This document shows positions 8,461 to 17,556 of a stretch of 64,000 nt of DNA, piece by piece (within the stretch, counting starts at the first letter, position 1; each line of letters begins with the position of its first letter). The DNA is from Rheinheimera salexigens. GTDB lineage: Bacteria; Pseudomonadota; Gammaproteobacteria; Enterobacterales; Alteromonadaceae. The notes beneath the pieces are model-generated. The model worked only from the letters and a program-made list of their open reading frames with translations, ran no database searches and was not told the DNA's origin. A program made the translations under genes and the position numbers. The DNA lies in the NCBI RefSeq assembly GCF_001752395.1, contig NZ_MKEK01000001.1, forward strand, positions 2,567,856 to 2,631,855. Direction: 5' to 3'.

Positions 8461-10041
8461 ATGCAATTACTGAATAAAAGTACGCTATCCGAACAATTGG
8501 TATCGGTTCTTGGCGCTAGTGAAGTAAAAACAGATCAAGAATCTTGCGTTTTATACTCTCAAGATGTTTATGCCAAAGACAAACCCTGCGCCATTGTTAT
8601 TAAACCTAGCTGTGCGAAAAAACTAGCACAAGCGGTTAGCATTATTACCCAAGCCGGCTACTCTGTGGTTGCTAGGGGTGGCGGTATGTCTTATACCGGC
8701 GGTTATGTGCCAAAAGAACAGCATTCCGTTGTGGTTGATATGTCGGCACTTAACAAAGTGTTAGAAGTGAATACCAAAGACATGTATGTCACAGTAGAGT
8801 CTGGCTGCAGTTGGGAAAAGCTGTATACAACCTTAAAAGAACATAAATTAAGAACACCCTTTTGGGGCACTTTATCAGGCCGCTTTGCCACTGTAGGCGG
8901 TAGTTTATCGCAAAACGGTATTTTTTGGGGCTCAGCTCAACATGGTTTTGCCGTTGACTCGGTTTTATCGTTAGACGTTATTTTAAGTGATGGCACAACC
9001 CTTACTACCGGATCCGCCGCTAAAAAAGGCACTCAGCCCTTTGCTCGGCATTTTGGCCCCGATCTTACCGGCTTATTTTGTAATGACAGTGCAACTTTTG
9101 GTATTAAAACTAAAGCTACTCTCCGCTTAATTCCAGAGGCTTTACACAAAGGTTCAACCTCTATTAGCTTTATGGAGTTTGAGCATCAAGCTGAACTGAT
9201 GAGTGAAGTCGCTAGACAAGGCTTAGCCAGTGAATGTTTTGGCTTTGACCCATTCTTACAAGGCCAGCGCATGCAGCGCGAAAGTTTAGGCAAAGATATA
9301 AAGTCACTGTTTGGCGTAATGAAAGCCGCCGGTGGCGTAGGCAAAGCCTTAAAAGCGGGGTCTAAAATTGCTTTAGCCGGTCGCGACTTTATTGAAAGTG
9401 AATGCTGGTCAGTACACTTTTTAGTGGAAGACTGGACCGAGCAAGGCGTTGAATTAAAGCTAAATAAAATTAACCAGCTAGCAAAAGACTTACAGGGTAA
9501 AGTGGTTGAAAACACTATTCCTAAAGTAATGAGTGCTAACCCTTTTGGCCCGGTGAATAACATGGTTGGCCCTAAAGGCGAGCGTTGGGTACCTATTCAT
9601 GCCCTAGTGCCCCACTCTAAGGTACAAGAAGCTTATTTAGCCACTGAAGCGGTGTTTAACAAACACGCTGCTTTAATTGAGCAATATAACATTGGCATTG
9701 GTTATTTATTAGCCACAGTATCAAGCACCGTATTTGTAATAGAGCCGGTGTTCTTTTGGCCAGACGAGCTAAATGAATTACATAAACATGCCCTTGAACC
9801 CGCCCATTTAAAACGCTTACCTGGTTTTACCGCTAACCCAGCAGCCAGTAATGCGATGGCCGTAATTAGAGCAGACTTAATCAGTAAATATGCTGAATCA
9901 GGCTATATCCATATGCAACTCGGTAAGTCTTATCAATTTAAACAAGTGCTGGATGCTGAGAATTACCAATTACTCACTGATATTAAAAAGCGATTTGATC
10001 CCAACAACCGCTTAAACCCAGGGTGTTTAGGTTTTGATTAG
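8461..10041 (+). CDS. FAD-linked oxidase (VAO/PCMH family)
   Basis: A flavoprotein of about 526 residues. The N-terminal FAD domain shows VVARGGGMSYTGGY near residue 65 and ATVGGSLSQNGIFWG near 140. The C-terminal half carries the FAD-linked-oxidase cap and ends RFDPNNRLNPG. Relatives are 4-cresol/vanillyl-alcohol oxidases, D-lactate and alkylglycerone-phosphate enzymes. An in-frame ATG at 8434 overlaps the VOC gene but lacks a ribosome site; AAGAG sits 10 bases before 8461, so I prefer 8461. Electron acceptor unknown; the lipoprotein cytochrome c at 41773 is a possible partner only if the enzyme reaches the periplasm, and no signal peptide is visible. Confidence 0.8.
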   Translation: MQLLNKSTLSEQLVSVLGASEVKTDQESCVLYSQDVYAKDKPCAIVIKPSCAKKLAQAVSIITQAGYSVVARGGGMSYTGGYVPKEQHSVVVDMSALNKVLEVNTKDMYVTVESGCSWEKLYTTLKEHKLRTPFWGTLSGRFATVGGSLSQNGIFWGSAQHGFAVDSVLSLDVILSDGTTLTTGSAAKKGTQPFARHFGPDLTGLFCNDSATFGIKTKATLRLIPEALHKGSTSISFMEFEHQAELMSEVARQGLASECFGFDPFLQGQRMQRESLGKDIKSLFGVMKAAGGVGKALKAGSKIALAGRDFIESECWSVHFLVEDWTEQGVELKLNKINQLAKDLQGKVVENTIPKVMSANPFGPVNNMVGPKGERWVPIHALVPHSKVQEAYLATEAVFNKHAALIEQYNIGIGYLLATVSSTVFVIEPVFFWPDELNELHKHALEPAHLKRLPGFTANPAASNAMAVIRADLISKYAESGYIHMQLGKSYQFKQVLDAENYQLLTDIKKRFDPNNRLNPGCLGFD

Positions 10042-10080
10042 TCGGTAATAGTGCTAGGTTTAAAAACCTAATTTAATAAA

Positions 10081-10117
10081 ACAATAAAGCGGCTTAATAG
10101 CCGCTTTATTGTTTTTA
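10081..10117. terminator. Bidirectional rho-independent terminator
   Basis: A perfect 13-bp stem (10081-10093 with 10100-10112), loop TTAATA, followed by a T run and preceded by an A-rich stretch. It closes the plus-strand 6910-10041 operon and faces the minus-strand MFS genes. Confidence 0.85.
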
Positions 10118-10276
10118 GGTATAAATTTTAAGGGCCAACGATTACACCGTAATTAGTAAGTGATCATTGAACGCTATCCCTGTCTTGTTATTAGCCTGTT
10201 GGTTATGGCTATTTGTGAAAATAAGACAACTTTACTTATTTAGTGACTGGGCAGGAAAGTGGATTTGAAGGTAACG

Positions 10277-11455
10277 CTAAACTACTACTTTAGTCTGCTT
10301 AGTACGGGTTAAAACGACAATAACCAGCGCGGTTAGCATTAATAGGGTAAAGGGTAACGGTGTGCCATTGTGCAGCACTAGCAATAATGGTCCTGCTAAT
10401 GCGCCAGAACCAAAGCGTAAGGCGCCTATAGTGGCTGCTGCGCTGCCGGTGTGCTCTTTAAAGCGCATAAGCACTAAGGCATCAGAGTTAGTAGCGATAA
10501 ATGATAGTGAGCTCATTAAAGGGCCTAATAGCAGCATGGTGTAAATAAACGGCATATTGAACCAAGTTACTAAACATAATAGTACCGCAACACAGGCGCC
10601 AAAAAACATACCAAATGTCAGCATTTTAACCGCACCAAAGCGAACAGAAAGCCGACTATTAATAATATTAGCTAAAATAACGAATGAGACATTAAACGCA
10701 AAGTAAAATGGGAAGGCTTGCACGCTAACTGCATAATATTCTAAATAAACAAAAGGTATGGCAGTGATATAACAAAAGAAAGCAAACGACGACATCATAG
10801 TGCCCATTAAAAACGGTCGGGCTTTTTTATTAGAAAAAATTATCCGGTAGCCATCTAATATATCGCGCTTACGCCGGCGCTGTGTCGGTTTGGGCGCATC
10901 GGGCAAAAAGCGCATCGCCAGTAACACCATAATCATGGCATACACACCTAAAAAGATAAAAATAGCCCGCCAAGAATGTGCCTGCAGCAATATGCTGCCG
11001 ATACCTGGTGCTAATAACGGCGCCATCATCATTATCAACGACAGATACGACATACCTTTAGCGGTGTTTTCTCGGTAAATTTGCTGCACTACGCCGGGGA
11101 TAACCACCGAAAAGAAGGCGCCAAATAAAGCCTGCATACTACGAAAGATTAAAAACGATTCAATATTATCGGTCATTGCCAGCATATAACTGGAAAAACT
11201 AAACCCTAACAAACCAATAAAAGCTAAGCGTCGTCGGCCAATATGGTCGGCCAACGGCCCAGCAATAATTTGGGAAATAGCATAACAGAATAAAAAGATA
11301 CTAATAGATTGTTGAACATGACTTAGATCAGAGCCAAATTGCTCTGCAATAATCGGCATTGCAGGCAAATACATATCAATGGCTAAAGGGGTGGTTGCAA
11401 TAATAGCAGCTAATAAGAATATTAGTTTATTAGCTGCTAAGGAGGTTTTACTCAT
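10277..11455 (-). CDS. Bcr/CflA-type MFS transporter
   Basis: A 392-residue carrier with 12 predicted membrane segments. The start LLAAIIATTPLAIDMYLPAMP is the signature of the Bcr/CflA drug-resistance branch (the D-MYLPA motif in helix 1). The loop 2-3 motif reads GPLADHIGRRR. Such proteins usually export small hydrophobic compounds by proton antiport. The gene follows the second MFS gene by 15 bp, so both are probably one transcript under the box at 12787. Export of a toxic intermediate or uptake of substrate are both possible; the family favours export. Confidence 0.85.
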   Translation of the reverse strand: MSKTSLAANKLIFLLAAIIATTPLAIDMYLPAMPIIAEQFGSDLSHVQQSISIFLFCYAISQIIAGPLADHIGRRRLAFIGLLGFSFSSYMLAMTDNIESFLIFRSMQALFGAFFSVVIPGVVQQIYRENTAKGMSYLSLIMMMAPLLAPGIGSILLQAHSWRAIFIFLGVYAMIMVLLAMRFLPDAPKPTQRRRKRDILDGYRIIFSNKKARPFLMGTMMSSFAFFCYITAIPFVYLEYYAVSVQAFPFYFAFNVSFVILANIINSRLSVRFGAVKMLTFGMFFGACVAVLLCLVTWFNMPFIYTMLLLGPLMSSLSFIATNSDALVLMRFKEHTGSAAATIGALRFGSGALAGPLLLVLHNGTPLPFTLLMLTALVIVVLTRTKQTKVVV

Positions 11456-11470
11456 AGGTTATTTAACATG

Positions 11471-12718
11471 TTAGTCAACGTGCTTTTTAACTTGGCTGAT
11501 TAATAATAATGCGATAGTACATAGCACTGCATAAATAATGAATGCATATTGGTAGCTACCGTAGACATCAAAAATAACGCCCGTTAAGTAAATACCTAAA
11601 CCACCACCAAACGCATCTAAAATAGTAATAGTACCTAGTATTTTACCCGACGCTTTTAAGCCAAAATTATTAACGGCATTAAGCTGTAATAAGGTATAGA
11701 AACCACCCCATGCAAAACCAATTAACACTATGCTATACAGCACGGTAGCCTGTGAACTGAAAATTAAAGCAAAGATACCTATTAACATCATAATGATATT
11801 AGCAAACAAAAGTTTGTTGCCAGAAAACTTGTCGGCAAACAATCCAAATAAAAATTTACCTACTAATGCTGGGATAAATAGCATACTTAAGCCTACCGAC
11901 GCAGACTGAATATCAAAACCTAAATCTTGTAGATGTAAGACCAAGTTAGCCTGAAGTCCCATTAAGGTATAGAAGGTACACATCGCTATAACTGTTATCG
12001 CCCAAAATGAACGAGTTCTGATCGCTTCACCATATTCCAAACCATGTTTAGATAAGTCGTCTTGTGATTGCTGAGACATAAGCTCTGTGCCGTATGGCTT
12101 TAAACCAATAATAGCCGGTTTGCTTCTAACCAAGAAAATAGTTAATAGCAATAGGACAAATGGAATAACTGAAGCATATTGAAACCCTTGGCGCCAAGAA
12201 ACGCCTTCACTTAACCAGTAGCCGAATAATGGCGCTAATACAGCTCCGCCCAAGGATGTACCTAAAATAGCTATGCCTATAGCAGTACCACGATGCTTAA
12301 CAAACCAGTTTGATACTAAAATTACGCCAACATTAAGGCCACAACTGACCATAACGATAGATAGGAAAATATGCAGAATATAAATATGGCTGATATTTTC
12401 TACATAGCCATAAACATAATAGGTTGGCATTAAAATTAAACACCCCGCTATCATTAAGGCTCTTACACCTACTTTATCGATGAGAATGCCGAAAATTGGA
12501 GCTAAAATCCCGACACCTATTAAGGTAATCAGCTCACGCAGCTTTAATTCACCACGACTCCAATCTGGAAACTCCGCCAAAATAGCGCTGTCAAAAGCGG
12601 TAATACCGGTAAAAACCATGCCGTTTGATATCATCAAACTGAGCATAGCGATAAAAACAATAATCCAGTGCATCCGTTTGCTAGACGTGTCTTTGAGTTC
12701 TGTTGCTACTGTTTGCAT
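11471..12718 (-). CDS. MFS transporter (monocarboxylate/OFA-like)
   Basis: A 415-residue major facilitator protein with 12 membrane helices. Visible motifs: LIDKVGVRALMIAG after helix 2, WFVKHRGTAIGIAILGTSLGG in helix 4, and a central cytoplasmic loop around residue 215 (LSKHGLEYGEAIRTRSFWAI) dividing the two halves. The WF..RG.A.GI pattern is shared with the oxalate/formate and monocarboxylate branch, so uptake of an organic acid is a reasonable guess. It is the first gene after an FNR-type box with a TATAAA hexamer, co-transcribed with the Bcr/CflA carrier. The cargo is unknown. Confidence 0.82.
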   Translation of the reverse strand: MQTVATELKDTSSKRMHWIIVFIAMLSLMISNGMVFTGITAFDSAILAEFPDWSRGELKLRELITLIGVGILAPIFGILIDKVGVRALMIAGCLILMPTYYVYGYVENISHIYILHIFLSIVMVSCGLNVGVILVSNWFVKHRGTAIGIAILGTSLGGAVLAPLFGYWLSEGVSWRQGFQYASVIPFVLLLLTIFLVRSKPAIIGLKPYGTELMSQQSQDDLSKHGLEYGEAIRTRSFWAITVIAMCTFYTLMGLQANLVLHLQDLGFDIQSASVGLSMLFIPALVGKFLFGLFADKFSGNKLLFANIIMMLIGIFALIFSSQATVLYSIVLIGFAWGGFYTLLQLNAVNNFGLKASGKILGTITILDAFGGGLGIYLTGVIFDVYGSYQYAFIIYAVLCTIALLLISQVKKHVD

Positions 12719-12786
12719 ATGTGCCCTCGGAGCTTTTTTATAATATTTATTATTAACATTTATAGACTTTATAACTGATAAGCCAA

Positions 12787-12800
12787 TTGATATTTATCAA
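12787..12800. promoter_or_regulatory. FNR-type box before the MFS operon
   Basis: TTGATATTTATCAA, the classic FNR half-sites exactly. Centred 75 bp before the ATG at 12718, with TATAAA on the minus strand (12764-12759) centred 32 bp downstream. Confidence 0.7.
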
Positions 12801-12934
12801 CGATGTATATATCTAGAAAAATATAACTTTTTTTTTCACAAAAGCAGGCTTAACACACCACAAAATGCAAATTCAACCTAGCTTTTCTAGATACATGCAT
12901 GCATTAAAGCGATGAAAAACTTACGTTTTCTAGT

Positions 12935-13609
12935 TTATCCGATGCTTGGCTGAGTAACCCCTAACCAGCCCATTACCGCCACTAAGGTCCAAAATGTAAA
13001 AGCTGCGTATTTAGCTCGACGTCGAGCATTAATAAATAAAGCATCAATATGCGGGCCTGTTTCACCCTGTTTTAAACTGATAAAGCCTTTTTTCCAGTCT
13101 GCGATAGTTAGCCTTAAATACAAACCTAATCCCAGTAACACGGCATAAATGATTAGCTTTATGCCAATCCAAGATTCTGTAATAGGCCACTGCGCACTTA
13201 TTGAACTGACACCAAAACCAATTAAGAACAGTATTAAAATAACTCGCCAAACAACATCTGTCGTTTGCCAAAATACACCTTTAGGTGACAGTCTCGTTCT
13301 ATATACTTGCCACACAACCCCTAACCAAGCTACTGCTAATAACCAAGCCAGTATTAATATAGGCTGTGATATTAAAACAGAGCCGCGCAAATAAGCCATT
13401 TGTAAGCCAACAATGGGCAGTAATACAATGGCTGTTCTTGGTAAAACATCGATGGCCAGTAAGGCTTCTAAAAATCGTAATCGCTCATCAACCGGTAAGT
13501 CTGGTCTAGCAATATATCTTGAGCAGACAAAAACACCATAATCACCACCTAGCCAATACGCGAACAATATAATGTGTAACGTCACTAGCAAAAAATAGGG
13601 TTCAAACAT
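12935..13609 (-). CDS. Six-helix membrane protein, paralogue of 45005
   Basis: A 224-residue integral membrane protein with about six helices. The N-terminal signature LHIILFAYWLGGDYGVF, the loop LPVDERLRFLEALLAIDVLPRT and the C-terminal RRRAKYAAFTFWTLVAVMGW all match the protein encoded at 45005-45697 (LHIVAMVYWLGGEWGVF ... ERKRHMETAYRIDILART). A conserved His in helix 1 and one conserved arrangement of Trp-Leu-Gly-Gly suggest cofactor or metal binding, as in CopD-like proteins, but I cannot assign a family. It follows the SDR gene by 14 bp and is probably co-transcribed with it. Confidence 0.72.
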   Translation of the reverse strand: MFEPYFLLVTLHIILFAYWLGGDYGVFVCSRYIARPDLPVDERLRFLEALLAIDVLPRTAIVLLPIVGLQMAYLRGSVLISQPILILAWLLAVAWLGVVWQVYRTRLSPKGVFWQTTDVVWRVILILFLIGFGVSSISAQWPITESWIGIKLIIYAVLLGLGLYLRLTIADWKKGFISLKQGETGPHIDALFINARRRAKYAAFTFWTLVAVMGWLGVTQPSIG

Positions 13610-13623
13610 AACTTACTTCTCCA

Positions 13624-14415
13624 CTAATCACGCATTAAGCCGCCACCATTAACATGGATAACTTGGCCTGTGATGTATCTAGCGCTATCAGACAATAAAA
13701 ATAATATTGGTCCAATAACATCGTCAATATTAGCCATACGGCCCAGAGGGATTTTTTTATTGTATTCTTCAACGTTAAACCGTAGTGCTGAGCCGCTCTC
13801 TTTAGCCCCCGAGGCGTAACCGCCGCGAATAAAAGCCGTATCAACAGCGCCTGGCGCTATTGCGTTTACTCTGTGTGCTGGCGATAGCTCGGCTGCCAGA
13901 ATGCGAGTTATTGCGTTAAGCCCTGATTTAGCTGCGCCATAGGCGGCATAGCCTACTGAACCAATTTGGCCAATGGCAGTGGATAACAACACAATAGAAG
14001 CATGTTGTGATAAGTACTTACTTACATACTGCAAAGCAATAACTGGCCCACGTAAGTTACCCGACATGACGTCATCAAATTTATCAATATCTAGCGTACT
14101 AATAGGTTCAGAGCCTAAGGTATAGCCTGAACTAATCACAACACTGTCAAATGTAATATCTAAGCTCTCTACCATAGCAAAGGCAGCAACAATGCTGGTT
14201 TTATCACGTAGATCTACGGCTATAAAATGGCTTACTGCTGAAATGTCGCGCTGTGCTCCGGCTATCGCTAAATCCATAACCACAACTTTCACACCTAGCG
14301 CTAAAGCTTGCTCTACAACGCCAAAACCTATGCCGCCACAACCGCCAATAACCAGCAATGTTGAATTAGGTTTAATTGTTTGGTGTTTAAAATTAGGAGG
14401 GCTTAGATGATTCAT
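13624..14415 (-). CDS. Short-chain dehydrogenase/reductase
   Basis: A 263-residue classical SDR. The cofactor motif reads GGCGGIGFG (TGxxxGxG class) near residue 24, with D-LRDK at the second site. The catalytic Ser-Tyr-Lys set lies in LLSTAIGQIGSVGYAAYGAAKSG (Y and K in YGAAK). The C-terminal end RYITGQVIHVNGGGLMRD is typical. It oxidises an alcohol or reduces a ketone; substrate unknown. It lies downstream of the terminator at 14484 and has no FNR-type box in the 68 bp between; its own promoter is not obvious. Confidence 0.87.
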   Translation of the reverse strand: MNHLSPPNFKHQTIKPNSTLLVIGGCGGIGFGVVEQALALGVKVVVMDLAIAGAQRDISAVSHFIAVDLRDKTSIVAAFAMVESLDITFDSVVISSGYTLGSEPISTLDIDKFDDVMSGNLRGPVIALQYVSKYLSQHASIVLLSTAIGQIGSVGYAAYGAAKSGLNAITRILAAELSPAHRVNAIAPGAVDTAFIRGGYASGAKESGSALRFNVEEYNKKIPLGRMANIDDVIGPILFLLSDSARYITGQVIHVNGGGLMRD

Positions 14416-14483
14416 AGTTTAGTCTCTAAGTGAACAGTTGCCAATAAAAGCTATAAATTTCAATGATATAAACAAAAAAATAA

Positions 14484-14518
14484 ACCATCGCTTTATCCTA
14501 TAATAATGAAGCGATGGT
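14484..14518 (-). terminator. Terminator after the 14525 gene
   Basis: A 10-bp stem (14484-14493 with 14509-14518) with a 15-base loop. Read on the minus strand it is followed by TTTATTTTTTT, so it ends the transcript that includes the flavoprotein and the small 14525 gene. Confidence 0.75.
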
Positions 14519-14524
14519 ATTACG

Positions 14525-14749
14525 CTACTTTACATCTGGTTTATTTTTCTTTGAAAATAAAGATTTAAACAATATTTTTAAAATGCTCCATTTGAAACAC
14601 ATTCTAAAAATTTGTATTGCTTCAGCTGAAGTAATAATTGTTTCACAGGGCATAGTGCCGGCAAAGCCATGTAACACTATCGACTGATCGACAGCTTCAG
14701 CTTTTTCTATGCGTACGCCCATTTTCATCGCGACAGTTTTAACTAACAT
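14525..14749 (-). CDS. Small conserved-looking protein, unknown
   Basis: A 74-residue protein with no recognised domain. AAAGGAAG lies 6 bases before its ATG, and it starts 13 bases after the flavoprotein stop codon, so translation as part of that operon is credible. The N-terminal half (VAMKMGVRIEKAEAVDQSIVLHGFAG) looks like a small beta-rich domain with CETIITSAEAIQIFRMCFKW after it. The tail is Lys-rich (SLFSKKNKPDVK). Two Cys and a Trp are present. It may be an accessory subunit of the flavoprotein; nothing in the sequence proves it. Confidence 0.6.
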   Translation of the reverse strand: MLVKTVAMKMGVRIEKAEAVDQSIVLHGFAGTMPCETIITSAEAIQIFRMCFKWSILKILFKSLFSKKNKPDVK

Positions 14750-14761
14750 AAAATACTTCCT

Positions 14762-16267
14762 TTAATCCCAACTGTTTTGATTTGCAGCATTTTTACCTGC
14801 TGCACGACCAGAGATCATCGCTTCTGTCAGGTAACTACCATTTTGATACAAGTTAGAGAACATAGAGCCTAACTCACCCGCTTCATATAGGCGCGGAATT
14901 GGTTTACCGACCGGACTTAACACTTCAGACTCTATATTGCGCCGTCCACCCCCCCCGGTACACACTACTGCAGGCACTATTTTCACACCATAAAATGGCG
15001 CTTTAATAATAGGTTGCAATGTAATAGGAATACGTGAGAACTCTTTGTCTTCTCCTGCGGCACAGGCATCATTATACTTTTGAATTTCAGCACTTACTTC
15101 TGCTGGGTCGCGACCAATTTTTACCGCTAACTCTTCAATTGTGTCGGCTTTAGCAATTAAGCCTTGCTCAATTTCAACTAAGTTATCATCGCTCCAGTCA
15201 AGATTTTCTGCTGCAATATTCCAGGTAAAGGCTTTTAACGCTAAACAGTTATATTCACGCGTGGTTTCATCAAAAATCATGTGAATTGGGCCAGCATTAA
15301 TATGCGGTGTATCTACCCAATGCTTATGTTTCTTTTCTTTATAATGCGTTAACTGTAATTCAGCTGTTTCATTGTAAAAACGCTTGTTATCAGCGGCAAT
15401 TTCCACCCAGCTGTAGCTTTGCCAAAATAAATTACGCAAAAATACAGTTTTATAACCTGGAACCTGTAACCCAGGCCAAATACCGCCAGACTGCCCTTTG
15501 TTACGCATGTGCCACATATCGGCACCGGCTTTTTGTAAAATATGAATACCATCGCCAGTATTAGCTGGGTTACCTAATGGGAAGATCTCTTCATAACCAC
15601 AGTAATTGCGCTGCATATCTAAGTTAGCTTCGAAACCGCCAACTGCCATTACTACGCCACGCTTGGCTTTTACGTTTTTTAATACCCCATCTTGCTCGAT
15701 GACGGCACCAAATACTTCAAGCGTGTCTGGATCTTGAATTAAATCTTTTACCGGTGAGTTATATAAAACATTCACAGCTCGTTTATCTACGTTCTTTTTA
15801 AACGCTAGCCACACACCTGCAGGAATAGGCAAAATAGTTGCCGTGTAAGTAACCGCTTCTTCAGCACCCAGTTCTGGAAACTCTAATACCGCATCACGTT
15901 CGGTGAAACCTGTGCCACGAATATATTGCGAGCCTACTTCTTCTGCTCGCGCTTGGATCCAAGGTTCAAGTTGTGACATACGAATTGCCCATTCATCTAA
16001 CATTTCTTCAGGAATAGGATTCGATGTGCTCATTGCCTTTTGATAAGCCTTAAGTGCCGTTGGATTTTTGGCGATTAACAATGATTGCCCTGCAGCACGG
16101 GAGTTACCGCCTGCATATTTTTCAGGATTTTTTTCACAAATAGTAACTTTTACATTTGGGTCTGCATCTAAGGCTTCAATTGCTGCGCTAGCACCTGCTA
16201 GACCGAAACCTAATATTAAGACGTCAGTCTCTAAATCCCATTGTTTTACTGATAATAAACTTGCCAT
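14762..16267 (-). CDS. FAD-dependent dehydrogenase, fumarate reductase/KstD type
   Basis: A 501-residue flavoprotein. The N-terminal dinucleotide fold reads DVLILGFGLAGASAAIEA near residue 15, followed by a second phosphate motif GGNSRAAGQS. The C-terminal FAD site is RLYEAGELGSMFSNLYQNGS then AMISGRAAGKNAA. This arrangement is that of fumarate-reductase flavoproteins and 3-ketosteroid-delta1-dehydrogenases, which add or remove hydrogen across a C-C bond next to a carbonyl. A run of eight G (coding strand; C at 14947-14954) encodes the GGG in CTGGGGRRN. It follows the DUF1838 lipoprotein gene by about 47 bp. Substrate unknown; steroid use is not supported by the rest of the island. Confidence 0.83.
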   Translation of the reverse strand: MASLLSVKQWDLETDVLILGFGLAGASAAIEALDADPNVKVTICEKNPEKYAGGNSRAAGQSLLIAKNPTALKAYQKAMSTSNPIPEEMLDEWAIRMSQLEPWIQARAEEVGSQYIRGTGFTERDAVLEFPELGAEEAVTYTATILPIPAGVWLAFKKNVDKRAVNVLYNSPVKDLIQDPDTLEVFGAVIEQDGVLKNVKAKRGVVMAVGGFEANLDMQRNYCGYEEIFPLGNPANTGDGIHILQKAGADMWHMRNKGQSGGIWPGLQVPGYKTVFLRNLFWQSYSWVEIAADNKRFYNETAELQLTHYKEKKHKHWVDTPHINAGPIHMIFDETTREYNCLALKAFTWNIAAENLDWSDDNLVEIEQGLIAKADTIEELAVKIGRDPAEVSAEIQKYNDACAAGEDKEFSRIPITLQPIIKAPFYGVKIVPAVVCTGGGGRRNIESEVLSPVGKPIPRLYEAGELGSMFSNLYQNGSYLTEAMISGRAAGKNAANQNSWD

Positions 16268-16314
16268 TAAAGTGACTCCTACTACATAGTATTAATTTTT
16301 GTAAATCTAGATAT

Positions 16315-17205
16315 TTAGTTACAATTCGTTTTTAACTTACCCGCTTGTTTTTGTTTTTTATAGTAAGTCCAGCTGGTTTCATTTGGCTGATAAAAACTAG
16401 TAGGCGCATCAGTAAATTCAGGATAATGCTTTAACGTATACTCTTTTAACTGGCTAGAAAGCTCAGCAAAAGAATGGTATTTATTGCCATGACCGCTATA
16501 AATTAAATAGCCTTCTGTTTGCCCTAGTTCCATCCAAGGTAACCAAGGACCTGTTCTAGCCCATGAATAATGGGTATTAGTAGAAGTGCTATCAACTTGT
16601 TGCAAATCGTCGGTATCAGCAAAGAAGATAAAGTGCTCTGAAGCCACATAGTTTTCACCGGTAGATTCAGCAGGATGGTCTTTGGGTTGCAATGCATTAG
16701 GATATTTTAACGGCACATCCCAACGTAAGGCGGCGACATCACCCATGACATCAAATTGGGTAAATGCAGCAAAAGGATTGTTCTTGCTACCAGGCGAAGG
16801 GAAAGCATTACTGACTGGATCATTGACTACATCGAGGATACAAACCGTTTTGTTTGAAATCGGATTATGCCATTGATTAATAATTTCACCGGTTTGCAAA
16901 TCAACATAGTATGAAACTTCACGTGTTACCCACTCATAACTGCCATCTTCTTTGGCAATCATACGCCCTGCGTTATAGCCAATGGTACGTAAAATTGGCT
17001 TAGGTTTCTCACCAGGCAGCACCATCATAATAGTCGCATCCCAGTCTTTAAATACGGCTGAACCATCTAAGTTTCCTACAACCCTTAACATGGCTTTATA
17101 CGAATCATCCGAGTTTGCTAAATCTAACTTTTTATCTTGTTCTGCTTGCGAGCATGAGGCGAGTGTTGATAAAGCAACCATAAGTACTAATTTTTTAAAC
17201 CGCAT
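16315..17205 (-). CDS. DUF1838 lipoprotein
   Basis: A 296-residue exported protein. The leader MRFKKLVLMVALSTLASCSQ has a lipobox (LASC), so it should be anchored as a lipoprotein. The mature part fits DUF1838: WVTREVSYYVDLQTGEIINQW, then NPISNKTVCILDVVNDPVS and a late GPWLPWMELGQTEGYLIYSG, ending NETSWTYYKKQKQ. The family has no established reaction. A second DUF1838 protein (38993) shares the same order of motifs. The position between the TonB receptor and the flavoprotein suggests binding or first processing of the imported compound. Confidence 0.82.
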   Translation of the reverse strand: MRFKKLVLMVALSTLASCSQAEQDKKLDLANSDDSYKAMLRVVGNLDGSAVFKDWDATIMMVLPGEKPKPILRTIGYNAGRMIAKEDGSYEWVTREVSYYVDLQTGEIINQWHNPISNKTVCILDVVNDPVSNAFPSPGSKNNPFAAFTQFDVMGDVAALRWDVPLKYPNALQPKDHPAESTGENYVASEHFIFFADTDDLQQVDSTSTNTHYSWARTGPWLPWMELGQTEGYLIYSGHGNKYHSFAELSSQLKEYTLKHYPEFTDAPTSFYQPNETSWTYYKKQKQAGKLKTNCN

Positions 17206-17315
17206 GACATTTCCTTTAAACTGTTTTAATGCAAAAATGATTAATTTATTAAAGCTTCCATAAGCAACTATAATATTAAAATTTAATATAAGCAGCTCTA
17301 ATATATAGAAATTAT

Positions 17316-17444
17316 TTAAAATAGAGCAGAATTAACCAAACGGGGAAATTCTTTTTTTTTAAGTGTGGTTATGACAATTGCGTTGTTGTCAGCATTTGCA
17401 CTACCTTCATGATTAACAATTGTAATCCTAATGGTCGCTGTCAT
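17316..17444 (-). CDS. Possible 42-residue small protein
   Basis: A short frame from ATG 17444 to TAA 17316, preceded by AGAGGTGTGTGAT, a good ribosome site. The peptide begins MTATIRITIVNHEGSA and ends LVNSALF, with a Lys-rich middle. It lies in the 351-bp gap between the TonB receptor and the DUF1838 gene, on the same strand. No family is recognised. It might be a leader peptide or a real small protein, or chance; the ribosome site is the only positive evidence. Confidence 0.3.
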   Translation of the reverse strand: MTATIRITIVNHEGSANADNNAIVITTLKKKEFPRLVNSALF

Positions 17445-17506
17445 ATCACACACCTCTTTACCTAGCTATTGTTTAATATCAGTACAGTTTTCGTTATGTT
17501 TTCTCT

Positions 17507-17534
17507 TTTAGCCTCAGCAATAACTGAGGCTAAA
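17507..17534 (-). terminator. Stem-loop after the TonB receptor
   Basis: A perfect 11-bp stem (17507-17517 with 17524-17534) and loop CAATAA, 23 bp past the receptor stop codon. There is no T tail on the minus strand, so it may attenuate or stabilise the transcript rather than end it. Confidence 0.4.
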
Positions 17535-17556
17535 TAATTATTAGATTTAAGTAGGA

